A stretch of DNA of 41,289 nucleotides from Anaerolineae bacterium. GTDB taxonomy: Bacteria; Pseudomonadota; Alphaproteobacteria; DSM-16000; Inquilinaceae. The stretch spans positions 1 to 41,289 of the forward strand of contig JANQQD010000302.1 in the NCBI GenBank assembly GCA_028285185.1. The letters are read 5' to 3'. This document shows positions 7,942 to 16,399 of the stretch, piece by piece; the stretch's first letter is position 1; each line of letters opens with the position of its first letter. The notes under the pieces were generated by a model. That model did not search any database and was not told the DNA's origin. It saw only the letters and a list, made by a program, of their open reading frames with translations. Made by a program: the position numbers and the translations under genes.

Positions 7942-9096
7942 ATGAAACGAATCCTGTTTCTGACCAGTACCCGCGCCGATTTCGGCAAGTTGCGCCCCTT
8001 GATCCACCAGGTCGACGCCCATCCGGATTTCGAGGCGGTGGTCTTCGTGACCGGCATGCACACGCTGGAGCTATATGGCTACACGGTGCTGGAGGTCCGC
8101 AATGCGGGCTTCAAAAACCTGCATGTCCATATGAACCAGTTCCTGAACGAGCCGATGGATCTGGTTCTGGCCAACACGATCTCCGGCCTGTCGCGCTTCG
8201 TGCACGAAGACACGCCGGACCTGATCGTCGTGCACGGCGACCGGGTCGAGGCTCTGGCGGGGGCCGTGGTCGGCGCGCTGAGGAACATTCTGGTGGCGCA
8301 TGTCGAAGGCGGCGAGTTGTCGGGCACGGTCGACGACCTCATCCGCCACGCGGTCAGCAAGCTGTCGCATCTGCATTGCGTCGCAAATAGGGAAGCGGCA
8401 ACGCGCCTGCGCCAGCTTGGTGAGGACCCAGACACCATCTTCGTCGTGGGGTCGCCGGACATCGACGTGATGCTGGCGTCCGATCAGTTGCCCGACCTCT
8501 CCAAAGTGCGCGCGCACTACCAGATCACAGCGGCGGACTATGCCATCGTCCTGTTCCACCCGGTCACGACCGAGAAAGCCAGCATGAGGAACCATGCGAA
8601 CGCGCTGGTGGACGCCCTGTTGGGCAGCGATCAGGACTATATCGTGGTCTATCCGAACAACGACGAGGGCACGAACCTGATCTTCGAAGCCTATCGGAGG
8701 CTGGAAGGCAACGCCCGGTTTCGCATCTTCCCGTCGATCAAGTTCGAGAGCTTCCTGACGCTGATGAAGCACGCGCGGTTCATCATCGGGAACTCCAGTG
8801 CGGGCATCCGCGAGGCACCGATCTACGGACTGCCGACCGTCAACATCGGCACACGGCAGACGGACCGCTTCCGATGGCCATCGATCATCGATTGCCAACC
8901 CACGGCATCGGACATTCTTGCGGCCATCGGCAAGGCGCGTGAGATGCAACGGGCACCGGTCAGCCACCATTTCGGCAAGGGCGACAGCGCAAGGCGGTTC
9001 ATGGACATGCTGATGCGTCCGGAAACCTGGCGGACCAGTGTCCAGAAAGGGTTCGTAGACCTTGCCGAGCCGCAGCGTGCCGTCCGCTCGGGATGA
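7942..9096 (+). CDS. neuC: UDP-GlcNAc(-type) 2-epimerase, hydrolysing
   Basis: A 384-residue NeuC/LegG-type epimerase. It removes UDP while inverting C2 and releases the free ManNAc-like sugar used by NeuB. It starts with ILFLTSTRADFGKLRPL, as in NeuC and LegG. The catalytic region includes VVHGDRVEAL (D100), LVAHVEGGELSGTVDD (E122) and LIRHAVSKLSHLH (H136). The UDP-binding C-terminal half has FIIGNSSAGIREAPIYGLP and VNIGTRQTDR. It sits directly after neuB in the same orientation, as in sialic and legionaminic acid clusters. The sequence alone does not separate the UDP-GlcNAc from the UDP-2,4-diacetamido-trideoxyglucose form. It ends in a short convergent gap. Confidence 0.92.
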   Translation: MKRILFLTSTRADFGKLRPLIHQVDAHPDFEAVVFVTGMHTLELYGYTVLEVRNAGFKNLHVHMNQFLNEPMDLVLANTISGLSRFVHEDTPDLIVVHGDRVEALAGAVVGALRNILVAHVEGGELSGTVDDLIRHAVSKLSHLHCVANREAATRLRQLGEDPDTIFVVGSPDIDVMLASDQLPDLSKVRAHYQITAADYAIVLFHPVTTEKASMRNHANALVDALLGSDQDYIVVYPNNDEGTNLIFEAYRRLEGNARFRIFPSIKFESFLTLMKHARFIIGNSSAGIREAPIYGLPTVNIGTRQTDRFRWPSIIDCQPTASDILAAIGKAREMQRAPVSHHFGKGDSARRFMDMLMRPETWRTSVQKGFVDLAEPQRAVRSG

Positions 9097-9097
9097 C

Positions 9098-9120
9098 GGG
9101 CCGCTGTCTGCCCGCGGCCC
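9098..9120. terminator. GC-rich stem-loop in convergent gap
   Basis: GGGCCGC and GCGGCCC form a 7-bp stem with a 9-base loop between the stops of neuC (+) and the surface-carbohydrate gene (-). It could serve both strands. No T tract follows on either side, so the call is tentative. Confidence 0.4.
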
Positions 9121-9129
9121 AGAGCCGCG

Positions 9130-10674
9130 TCAGTTCTGAGACGGCGATATCACGATGGATCTGGGAGCCGCAATCGGTCGGGCATAGTCGGTCGGAAAGC
9201 TTGCGGCGCGCGTGTCAATGTCCTGGCCATGTGCCAGCACCCCGTTTCGTCTGAGGCACGGCGTGAGACAGTCGCGGAGTCTGGAGACTTCGGCGAGATC
9301 GAATGCCTTGGCCGAAGAATCCCAGGCGATCCGGGCCGGATCCTGGCTGGCCTCCAAGGCAAGATGACGCAGATCGACCCTTCCCAGGCTGAGCTTGTGC
9401 AAGAGGATCGCAGGTCCGAGACGTGGGTTAGCCAAGACATCGCGGGTCCGCTGTCTTAAGGACCGCCGCGTTGGCGCGACGCCGTCCGTTGAGGGCACAG
9501 CGATTTGGCCGATCAGGGATTGCTGCTCATTCGTCGACAACGCCAGTTCCCACAGTATCGCCGCCACCCGTGCGCCAGCGTCTCCGTCGATTTCCCCGAT
9601 CCATTCATCGCAGACGGTCTTCAGTCCTTCATGGACGTGGGGGGGCAGCGGCACCGTCGTCGCGAACGCCTCGCGAGCCCGCTCGCACAGCGCCGCGAGG
9701 GTATCGCAAACGACGCTGATGCGCGTCGGCAGTTCATCTTTGTCCAGCGGCGGAACCCAGCCCGGCGTCAGACTGAGCTTTCCCAACAACCCGGCTTCAA
9801 TGGCGGTCGTGGAGCTTCTCTGAATGAGGGCTGAAGCCCGGGCAAGCCATCCGTCGACCGTGCCCTCTTGCGCAACGATCAAGTTCTCTCGCCTCGCAGC
9901 GAGTTGAATATAAGGTTCGGGGTTCTCGAAAGGGTGTGGACGAATGACGAATGTCAGATCCCCTGCCGTGGCCGTCAAATCCGAGGCCAGCGCTTTCATC
10001 GCCTCGAACCGGGTTCGGTCAAGCTCCAGATAGGCGAGCGCCCCTTCACGGCTGTATCCATTCTCAACAAGGACCTCGACTTCCCGGTCCACGGTCTGAA
10101 ATCTTGGATTGGCCAGCGGATGATTCGGCGCGATCAGGATAAACCGGTCCGGATAGCTGATATGCGCCGTACCGCGCAGCAGCGCGTCCCGCCAAACGGC
10201 AGCGTAGAAGTCCATCCTGGGATGTCCGGTGACCGAAATCTGAGAAGCGCGGAACTTTTCGGAAGAAACGAGCCGTCCCGCCAGCGAGCCGCCCCAGCAC
10301 AGAACTCTATCGATCTTCGACCGGATCTCGTCACTTCCGGAGAGTGCCCTCTCGTACTCCTCAAAGCAGGTCCACACGGCACCTTCATTATCCAGCACGC
10401 AGACGGCGGGATAGCGCCCAAGACAGAAGCGGGAAAATGAATCGAGGGTCTTGTACAAATTGTTGAGGAGAATCAGATCGAGATCGAGCACACGGCATTC
10501 GGCCGTCCGCAGGTTGAAGGGTATCAAGTAGACGGTTGCGCCCCGGGCCGCGAGCCGGCCGGCGAGAAACACCGATGAGGGAAGGTCACGCTGAGGATTA
10601 TCGACAACAATTCCGATGCGCCTCGGCCCTGGCGCCTCACCCACAGGCAGCAACGTGCTAGTCCCCTCGACCAA
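9130..10674 (-). CDS. Surface carbohydrate biosynthesis protein (GT-B-like)
   Basis: A 514-residue protein resembling the 'surface carbohydrate biosynthesis' family found in O-antigen and capsule loci. The N-terminal half begins RRIGIVVDNPQRDLPS. The mid-region has SVTGHPRMDFY, and the C-terminal half has FVIRPHPFENPEPY and RSSTTAIEAGLLGK, the usual nucleotide-sugar face of GT-B-like proteins. It probably transfers a sugar, or a glycerol-phosphate-type group, in the cytoplasm; the substrate is unknown. The start is a TTG at 10674. It overlaps the end of the radical SAM gene by 17 bases and has GGGAG five bases upstream, so translation looks coupled. It is the last gene of a three-gene minus-strand operon. 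Confidence 0.75.
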   Translation of the reverse strand: MVEGTSTLLPVGEAPGPRRIGIVVDNPQRDLPSSVFLAGRLAARGATVYLIPFNLRTAECRVLDLDLILLNNLYKTLDSFSRFCLGRYPAVCVLDNEGAVWTCFEEYERALSGSDEIRSKIDRVLCWGGSLAGRLVSSEKFRASQISVTGHPRMDFYAAVWRDALLRGTAHISYPDRFILIAPNHPLANPRFQTVDREVEVLVENGYSREGALAYLELDRTRFEAMKALASDLTATAGDLTFVIRPHPFENPEPYIQLAARRENLIVAQEGTVDGWLARASALIQRSSTTAIEAGLLGKLSLTPGWVPPLDKDELPTRISVVCDTLAALCERAREAFATTVPLPPHVHEGLKTVCDEWIGEIDGDAGARVAAILWELALSTNEQQSLIGQIAVPSTDGVAPTRRSLRQRTRDVLANPRLGPAILLHKLSLGRVDLRHLALEASQDPARIAWDSSAKAFDLAEVSRLRDCLTPCLRRNGVLAHGQDIDTRAASFPTDYARPIAAPRSIVISPSQN

Positions 10675-11668
10675 TCAGCTCCCGGATCCGCTCTGCATGT
10701 CCGGTGACATCGACAACCGTCCGGCTGTCGCAATGCTGACATGCTGGGAGAGACTCAAGATCCCCAGAGAGGTGTGCTAGCCGGATGTCTTTCAACGCCC
10801 GACTTTCCACAATATCGTCAAACGATTGGCCGTCACCGATCTTGCCGATGACCAAATTATATGTGATGTCGAGGCAGCACGCCGATACAACGCCATCATA
10901 GTTTATGGCGATCTGATAGAATGGCATTTCACAAGGCTTATTTATCTTTGGGATTTCTTGTTCCTTGCCGTCGCTATACCAAGAGAATTCATTGCAGATA
11001 TGGACATGAACTCTATCGGAACTCTCTGCAACGGATCGGAATCGTTCGATAACACTGTTCGAATCCTCATGCTCTAATCCATGAAACCCGCGTGGCTCCA
11101 CGCATTTTATATTGAACTGTACGGGTGAACTGTGTGTCGCTATGTGCGCAACCGCATCATCCACGTTGGCGAGCAGTTTAGGTAGCCGATCAGATTTCTT
11201 GATGTCCTTGTACCGCTCCAGCGAAAGCGTATCGACGCTCACTGTGAATTCATCAATACCGGCTTCGACTAGAGCTTTAAATTTGGGCAGCGTCAGCAGC
11301 TCTCCGTTCGTCGTCAGCCGCAGGCGACTTGACGGTAATCCGGTCCTGGCAATTGCGACCATTTCCGGCAATCTCTTGTTGACAAGAGATTCGCCATGAA
11401 GAAAGAAATTCACTTGATCAATTGAATACTTCGAGCGCCTAACGTCATCAATGATGCTCGTGAAAGTATCGAGCTTCATAATCCCCTTCTGCTTCAAGAA
11501 CGCAACATCGTCTCGGTATTGAAAATCGCAGAAATTGCACTTCAAGTTGCAGGCAGACGCTGGTTCTATGAAAAGCGAAATGATGCGCTGTTCCCGAAGC
11601 GCCGTCAGGATGTTCTGGATTCGGTAGTCGATGTTGTCCTCGTTGCTGCCGTGATCTTTGCGGATCAT
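10658..11668 (-). CDS. Radical SAM protein with SPASM-type C-terminus
   Basis: A 336-residue enzyme. The 4Fe-4S/S-adenosylmethionine site is C40-x3-C44-x2-C47 (SACNLKCNFCDF), preceded by a short LFIEPA strand. LHGESLVNKRLP corresponds to the GGE region of other radical SAM enzymes. The C-terminal quarter contains further cysteines (KPCEMPF, VSACCLD, ACQHCDS), as in SPASM domains that hold auxiliary clusters. The reaction is unknown. Relatives modify peptides or sugars, and the neighbours here point to a glycan substrate. Stretches of about 10820-11600 are richer in A/T than the flanks. It lies three bases after the methyltransferase stop and overlaps the next gene. Confidence 0.85.
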   Translation of the reverse strand: MIRKDHGSNEDNIDYRIQNILTALREQRIISLFIEPASACNLKCNFCDFQYRDDVAFLKQKGIMKLDTFTSIIDDVRRSKYSIDQVNFFLHGESLVNKRLPEMVAIARTGLPSSRLRLTTNGELLTLPKFKALVEAGIDEFTVSVDTLSLERYKDIKKSDRLPKLLANVDDAVAHIATHSSPVQFNIKCVEPRGFHGLEHEDSNSVIERFRSVAESSDRVHVHICNEFSWYSDGKEQEIPKINKPCEMPFYQIAINYDGVVSACCLDITYNLVIGKIGDGQSFDDIVESRALKDIRLAHLSGDLESLPACQHCDSRTVVDVTGHAERIRELIGRGD

Positions 11669-11671
11669 GGG

Positions 11672-12658
11672 TCAGCGCTCCTTCGACCCAACGAAGTGAA
11701 ATTGCTCGGGAACGAAGGCTTTTTCCCGGCAAAGGTAACGGTCCACCAGCGCCAGCCATCTGGCGACTTCAGCCTCCTTTTCCGGCGATGACAGCCGCAG
11801 CCCACCGACAATGCGATCAAAAAAGCAGAAGTCGAACTCGCACTCCAGCTCTCGAAACTCCGACGACAGCACCGGATACATTTGGTCGAACCCGGCTTCA
11901 TTGTCGTGCGGCGATTGTACATTCTGGCCGCTATCATCAACGTATGCGAATTCGTTACGGATGGAAGTCAAGAGATCGACCAACTGATCTTCGTTGACCG
12001 GCAGCGTCTCCATAGGCGGAGAGAAGGCGCCGGCGGCAGCCAGAGACCCGCGGATCAGATGAATGACGGCGGCCTCACCAGGGCTCAGCGGAAATCGCGT
12101 CGGCTCGCTTGCGAAGAATAGACCCGAAGGCCTCAGTATGGCTTTGACCTGCTTCAGCGTCTCGGCCGTATCGGGGAAATGGTGAAGCGCGCAAGAAAAG
12201 AAAACGACATCAAAGGGCTGCTCGAAGGTAGCATTCATGAAGTCGCCGCAACGATAGATGGGCGCGCGCACCGGGTAGCTGCGATAGTGCTCCGCCGTTT
12301 CGCAGGCCACGCGAATGCATGCGTTGGACAGGTCGATGCCTGTCACCTGGTATCCCCGGCGCGCCAACTCCAGGGTCATGTGACCGGGGCCGCAGGCGAT
12401 CTCCAGCACGCTGATATCGCCCGGCGGTCGGCCGAGATGGGCATCGATCGCACGCTGCAACTGCGCAAGTATCTTCCCAAACAAGAGCGTCGCATACGCG
12501 CCGTCGCGCCAGACATTGGAGTGGAACCACTCATTGCGTCCGCATCGATCAAGATCGGGCACGTGACCATGGGCGACACGCTCTTCAATCTGCATGTCGA
12601 ACGCCTCGGCCTCTTCGCGAAGGCTTGGTGAGTAGCGGTCGTAGGGACGCGTGGCCAT
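11672..12658 (-). CDS. Class I SAM-dependent methyltransferase
   Basis: A 328-residue protein. Motif I is VLEIACGPGHM (about 84-94), followed by YQVTGIDLSNACI (motif I'), then a VVFFSCALHHFPD strand and AILRPSGLFFASEP, the usual post-I and III motifs. The family methylates small molecules or sugars with S-adenosylmethionine. The acceptor here is probably a sugar of the surface glycan, judged from context. The ATG at 12658 (MATRPYDRY) is chosen; the open frame continues upstream but with low-complexity sequence. It is the first gene of the minus-strand operon with the radical SAM gene, which suggests that the two act on the same substrate. Confidence 0.85.
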   Translation of the reverse strand: MATRPYDRYSPSLREEAEAFDMQIEERVAHGHVPDLDRCGRNEWFHSNVWRDGAYATLLFGKILAQLQRAIDAHLGRPPGDISVLEIACGPGHMTLELARRGYQVTGIDLSNACIRVACETAEHYRSYPVRAPIYRCGDFMNATFEQPFDVVFFSCALHHFPDTAETLKQVKAILRPSGLFFASEPTRFPLSPGEAAVIHLIRGSLAAAGAFSPPMETLPVNEDQLVDLLTSIRNEFAYVDDSGQNVQSPHDNEAGFDQMYPVLSSEFRELECEFDFCFFDRIVGGLRLSSPEKEAEVARWLALVDRYLCREKAFVPEQFHFVGSKER

Positions 12659-12927
12659 GATTCGCGCGGTGGCTCGACTTTGGCAGGTGACTGAGGACGC
12701 CCGTGGACTATCAGCAAGAAGAGCCGATGCCAAGCCCGCTTGCGGCCGCATTCCTGCTGATGACGCGGCGCTGGGAGCGTGTTCGGACAATGCGCGACCA
12801 AGATGGGCCAATGGGATCGGAAGCGCGCCTGCGTCCTGTCAGAGCGGCGCCAGCGGCCTAGGCGTTTCAGGCCGTCTGCTGTATCTATTGTGGCAATGAT
12901 GGTGCCCAGCAGGTCGATTGAGAAAAC

Positions 12928-13794
12928 ATGATGAATGTCGGCGCGAGACAGTCGATATCGGTCGTTAGCGAGCAACCTCAACAAGCAGGCCCGCTATCGT
13001 CAGAAGAGATCTCTTTTTTTGCTGACAACGGATACCTGGTACGCCGCGGTTTGATTGACCGCGATCTGGTTCAGAATGTCATCGCGTCGGCACGCCACCT
13101 GTTCGTTCGCTTCGGCGGCGACCACTTCGCACGGATTGGTGAGCGCGGGTTCCTGGAGAACCCTTTGGCCCATCAAGAGATGCTGAGTCTCCGCAAGACT
13201 CACCCCAGGATGTTCGGGGTCATCTACGACGTCATGCAATCCATGGCGTCGATGCACCGCCTTACGACGCAAGACGAGCTGCTGTCGGCTTGCGGCCAGC
13301 TTCTGTCCGTCAATCGGGACCAGATGACGGTCGGCAACTTCCTCTGCCGCATGGATGCGCCACATGACACGCGCAACAACCTCGACTGGCATCAGGACGT
13401 GATCTTTGATGGAGAAGTGGCCGACGAAGACGGCTGCGACGGGCTTACCGCCTGGATCCCGCTGATGCATGTTCACCCCGACAATGGGAGCGTGATGCTC
13501 TGCCCGGGAAGCCAGCACGTTGGCCGCATCCAGAACTACGTTCGCTATAAGAGGGATGTCGAGCACGGTTCGGAGACACACCGGATCTCCGACGAAATCG
13601 TCAATGCGTACGAGCATGTGGCGCCGGAGGTGGTATGCGGCGATGTGGTCTTTCTCGGCCTCAACCTGATCCATCGCAGCGGCACCAACACAAGCGACCG
13701 CATCCGATTCACGGCACAAGGCCGGTACTACAACATCCTGTCCCCGCACTTCGTGCCGGGCAAACTGCACTACGTACCGGTGATGGGGACGTAA
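12928..13794 (+). CDS. Phytanoyl-CoA dioxygenase (PhyH) family oxygenase
   Basis: A 288-residue Fe(II)/2-oxoglutarate-dependent oxygenase. The facial triad is visible: H155-x-D157 in LDWHQDVIF and the distal H249 in LIHRSGTNTSD, with R258 or R260 placed to bind 2-oxoglutarate. The family hydroxylates lipids and small molecules, and members in glycan loci are thought to act on sugars or lipid carriers. It is divergent from the methyltransferase at 12658 across a 269-base gap in which I see no clear promoter or hairpin. The start is at tandem ATGs 12928/12931. The next + strand genes follow at about 90 bases. Confidence 0.85.
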   Translation: MMNVGARQSISVVSEQPQQAGPLSSEEISFFADNGYLVRRGLIDRDLVQNVIASARHLFVRFGGDHFARIGERGFLENPLAHQEMLSLRKTHPRMFGVIYDVMQSMASMHRLTTQDELLSACGQLLSVNRDQMTVGNFLCRMDAPHDTRNNLDWHQDVIFDGEVADEDGCDGLTAWIPLMHVHPDNGSVMLCPGSQHVGRIQNYVRYKRDVEHGSETHRISDEIVNAYEHVAPEVVCGDVVFLGLNLIHRSGTNTSDRIRFTAQGRYYNILSPHFVPGKLHYVPVMGT

Positions 13795-13882
13795 GACGGC
13801 CACCGGACCGGAAGCGGCACTTCACGCAGGGGCAAAGGGAACACGTGGACGCCGCCTTTGCTCAAGGAATCAACGAGCAACC

Positions 13883-14134
13883 ATGATCACCGGAAGTCAG
13901 GTCAGGATGGCCCGCGTAGGCTTGGGGTGGAAGGTCGTGACGCTGGCGGAGCGTGCCGACGTGCCTTGGGCGCGGCTGCAGCACATCGAACGCGAAGACG
14001 GCGTTCCCTCGGCCCGTCCTGAGATCATGGAGAAGATTCAGGCCACCTTGGAAGCCGAAGGGGTCATGTTCCTCGACCCCGCCGATGGCATGGGGCCGGG
14101 CGTGCGCCTTGCCAAGATGCCGGAAGCTGGCTGA
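13883..14134 (+). CDS. Small XRE-family DNA-binding regulator
   Basis: An 83-residue protein with a Cro/CI-type helix-turn-helix: QVRMARVGLGWKVVTLAERADVPWARLQHIERED is the five-helix core in outline, and the ending LEAEGVMFLDPADGMGPGVRL is typical of small alphaproteobacterial XRE proteins. It has no effector domain. It lies three bases before a TylF methyltransferase, so it is co-transcribed with it and may regulate the local unit. Its target is unknown. Confidence 0.8.
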   Translation: MITGSQVRMARVGLGWKVVTLAERADVPWARLQHIEREDGVPSARPEIMEKIQATLEAEGVMFLDPADGMGPGVRLAKMPEAG

Positions 14135-14137
14135 CCC

Positions 14138-14800
14138 ATGCAGCGCCCGGATCCGCAGCGCAGCTTCGAGTATGAGAACGGGTATTTCCTGACCGCCCCG
14201 GTCGGCCGCGTCAGCAAGTTCGTCACCCATCTCGATCTCTACCGGCGCATTCTGGACCGGCCCGGAGAGTTGGTGGAGTGCGGCGTCTTCCGCGCCAACT
14301 CGCTGATGCGCTTCATCAAGTTCAGAGCGCTGCTGGAGAATGCAAGCAGCCGCCGGATCATCGGCTTCGATACCTTCGGCGACTTCCCCGAAGCCGGGCT
14401 GAACGCCGACAAAGCACAGCGCGACGCTTTCGTCGCCGAGACCGGCGGCGGACAGAGCCTGCCGCTGGAGGATCTGCAGGCCATGCTTCGGGACGCCGGC
14501 CTTGACGGCAATGTCGAGCTGGTGAAGGGCGATATCACGAAGACGGCGCCGGACTACGTTTCGCAGCGACCGCAGACGCGCATTGCTCTCTTGCATGTCG
14601 ATGTCGATCTCTACGCCCCAACGCTTGCCAGCCTCGAAGCCTTCTATCCGCATGTGGTCCGCGGCGGCGTGGTCATCCTCGACGACTACGGGGCCTTTCC
14701 CGGTGCCAACAAGGCGATCGAAGACTATTTCGGCCGCGACGGTCCGCAGATCTGCAAATTCCCCTTTTCGCACGCGATCGCATACCTGACGAAGGACTAG
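14138..14800 (+). CDS. TylF/MycF-type sugar O-methyltransferase, copy 1
   Basis: A 220-residue member of the macrocin O-methyltransferase family, which is Mg- and SAM-dependent and methylates sugar hydroxyls. Motifs are LVECGVFRANSL (SAM site), IIGFDTFGDFPE, the metal-binding LLHVDVDLYAPT, and GGVVILDDYGAFPGANKAI. It is short but complete for the family. The neighbour at 14809 is a paralogue in tandem. In this locus it probably methylates a sugar of the exported glycan. Confidence 0.9.
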   Translation: MQRPDPQRSFEYENGYFLTAPVGRVSKFVTHLDLYRRILDRPGELVECGVFRANSLMRFIKFRALLENASSRRIIGFDTFGDFPEAGLNADKAQRDAFVAETGGGQSLPLEDLQAMLRDAGLDGNVELVKGDITKTAPDYVSQRPQTRIALLHVDVDLYAPTLASLEAFYPHVVRGGVVILDDYGAFPGANKAIEDYFGRDGPQICKFPFSHAIAYLTKD

Positions 14801-14808
14801 CGCTGACA

Positions 14809-15531
14809 ATGCTCAAGGCAGCCATTCTTCGCGGCATCGGCGCGCTGGGCTATGAGCTGCACCCGAAGGGCAGTGCGAAGACCGTCCAGGCCCTTCAGGC
14901 TGCACAGAAACAGATCACCGTGGAGTTCGACTCCGTCAATGCCGCGCGCTTTCTCTACCTGCACGGCCTTTTCACGAAGACGATGGATGTGGAAGGCGAC
15001 ATCGTCGAATGCGGCGTCGGCAACGGCCGCTCCTTCGTCATGCTGGCGGCCCTGCTCCGGCATCTCGGCGGCGAACGCAATCTGTGGGGGTTCGACTCGT
15101 TCGAGGGGTTTCCCGAGCCTGACGCGGTCGATCAAGGCGGAATCCGGTCCAGGCCGGTTGCGAAGGGGGACTACACGGTGCCGCTGAAGGCCGTACAGGA
15201 CCTGCTGTCGCGGTCCCTGGACGACGCCTTCCTTCGCAGCAGGGTCATCCTCATGAAGGGGTTCTTTGAAGAGACGCTGGCCAAATCAGAAGTTCGGAAG
15301 ATATCCCTCTTGAATCTGGACGTTGATCTGCACGACTCCTATGAACTCTGCCTCAGAGAGTTGTATCCAAAAGTTGCAAAAGGTGGAATTATTACGTTTG
15401 ATGAGTTCTTACGCGAGTCCATTTACTTCCCAGGCGCCTGCAAGGCGATCAAGGATTTCTTTGAGGACAAAAACACAACGTTCGAGAAGGATCGATTCTA
15501 CGGGAAATACTATGTGGTGAAGACGGAATAG
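14809..15531 (+). CDS. TylF/MycF-type sugar O-methyltransferase, copy 2
   Basis: A 240-residue paralogue of the preceding gene. It has IVECGVGNGRSFVML, LWGFDSFEGFPEPD, the metal-binding LLNLDVDLHDSY and GGIITFDEFLRES, then FPGACKAIKDFF. It carries about 40 extra N-terminal residues compared with copy 1. Its last ~200 bases are more A/T-rich than the rest. The two tandem copies could methylate different positions of one sugar. It begins eight bases after copy 1; no ribosome binding site stands out. Confidence 0.88.
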   Translation: MLKAAILRGIGALGYELHPKGSAKTVQALQAAQKQITVEFDSVNAARFLYLHGLFTKTMDVEGDIVECGVGNGRSFVMLAALLRHLGGERNLWGFDSFEGFPEPDAVDQGGIRSRPVAKGDYTVPLKAVQDLLSRSLDDAFLRSRVILMKGFFEETLAKSEVRKISLLNLDVDLHDSYELCLRELYPKVAKGGIITFDEFLRESIYFPGACKAIKDFFEDKNTTFEKDRFYGKYYVVKTE

Positions 15532-15580
15532 ACGAACCCTTGGCCGTGGGGACCTATCCCGTGCCCCGGTCGGCGCATGC

Positions 15581-16399
15581 ATGCAGACAAAAGACGGTGT
15601 TCCGATGGACGGACTGAAACAACGGATGGCGCGGCGGGAGCTCACGATCGGCTCGTGGCTTTCCTTCGGCTATCCGCAGACCTGCGAGATGATGACCCGG
15701 CAGGGCTTCGACTGGCTGACCGTGGATATGGAGCACAGCGCGATCACCGATGCCGAGGCGCTGACGCTGATCCAGATCACCCAATCCGCCGGCCTCGACG
15801 CCCTTGTGCGGGTCGGCGCCAATGACCCGTTGCTGATCAAACGGGCGATGGATGCCGGCGCCACCGGGGTCATCGTCCCCATGGTCACCACGGTCGAAGA
15901 GGCCGAGGCGGCCGTCGCAGCGGTCTATTACCCGCCGAGGGGCCAGCGCGGCGTCGGCCTGTCCCGGGCCCAGGGGTTCGGTCTCGGTTTCGACGCCTAT
16001 CGCGATGCGCTGGACGACACGGCGGTCGTCGTCGTGCAGATCGAGCATTACCGCGGTGTGGAGAATGTCGAGGCGATCCTGGACGTCGATGGTGTCGATG
16101 GGTTCATCGTCGGCCCCTACGACCTGTCTGCCTCGCTCGGCAAACCCGGGCAGTTCGGCGATCCGGAAGTGCAGGCCCTGCTGGACCGGCTGGGGGATGT
16201 GCTGCAGAGCCACCGTAAGCCGGGCGGCTATCATGTTGTGCACAGCGACCGAGAAGCGCTGATGCGGCGCGTCGAGATGGGGGCCCGCTTCGTCGCGTAT
16301 GGCACAGAGATGGTGTTCCTGGCGGAGAAGCTGCGAGAGGCAGGCGAAACGATCGCCGCCGCGCGTGCGCCCGGGCTTGATCAGGGGGCGCCAGGGTGA
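15581..16399 (+). CDS. HpcH/HpaI-family class II pyruvate aldolase
   Basis: A 272-residue protein counted from the ATG at 15581; ATG 15605 (MDGLKQRMARRELTIGSW) is equally likely and fits the family start better. HpaI active-site positions are present: W26 (GSW), H52 in DMEHSA, R78 in LVRVGAND, E155 in VVQIEHYRG, and D181 in GPYDLSASLG. The family adds pyruvate to aldehydes reversibly, giving 2-keto-3-deoxy or 4-hydroxy-2-keto acids. The 3' end overlaps the CMP-sugar synthetase start (GTGA). The aldolase may therefore make or break the 2-keto acid that the synthetase activates; this is inference. A general catabolic aldolase is the alternative. Confidence 0.88.
   Translation: MQTKDGVPMDGLKQRMARRELTIGSWLSFGYPQTCEMMTRQGFDWLTVDMEHSAITDAEALTLIQITQSAGLDALVRVGANDPLLIKRAMDAGATGVIVPMVTTVEEAEAAVAAVYYPPRGQRGVGLSRAQGFGLGFDAYRDALDDTAVVVVQIEHYRGVENVEAILDVDGVDGFIVGPYDLSASLGKPGQFGDPEVQALLDRLGDVLQSHRKPGGYHVVHSDREALMRRVEMGARFVAYGTEMVFLAEKLREAGETIAAARAPGLDQGAPG

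Noticed and set aside
12659..12927. Possible small gene or RNA in the longest intergenic gap
   Set aside because: No open frame with a ribosome binding site or family match and only a weak 5-bp inverted repeat (GGCCT/AGGCC); nothing supportable.
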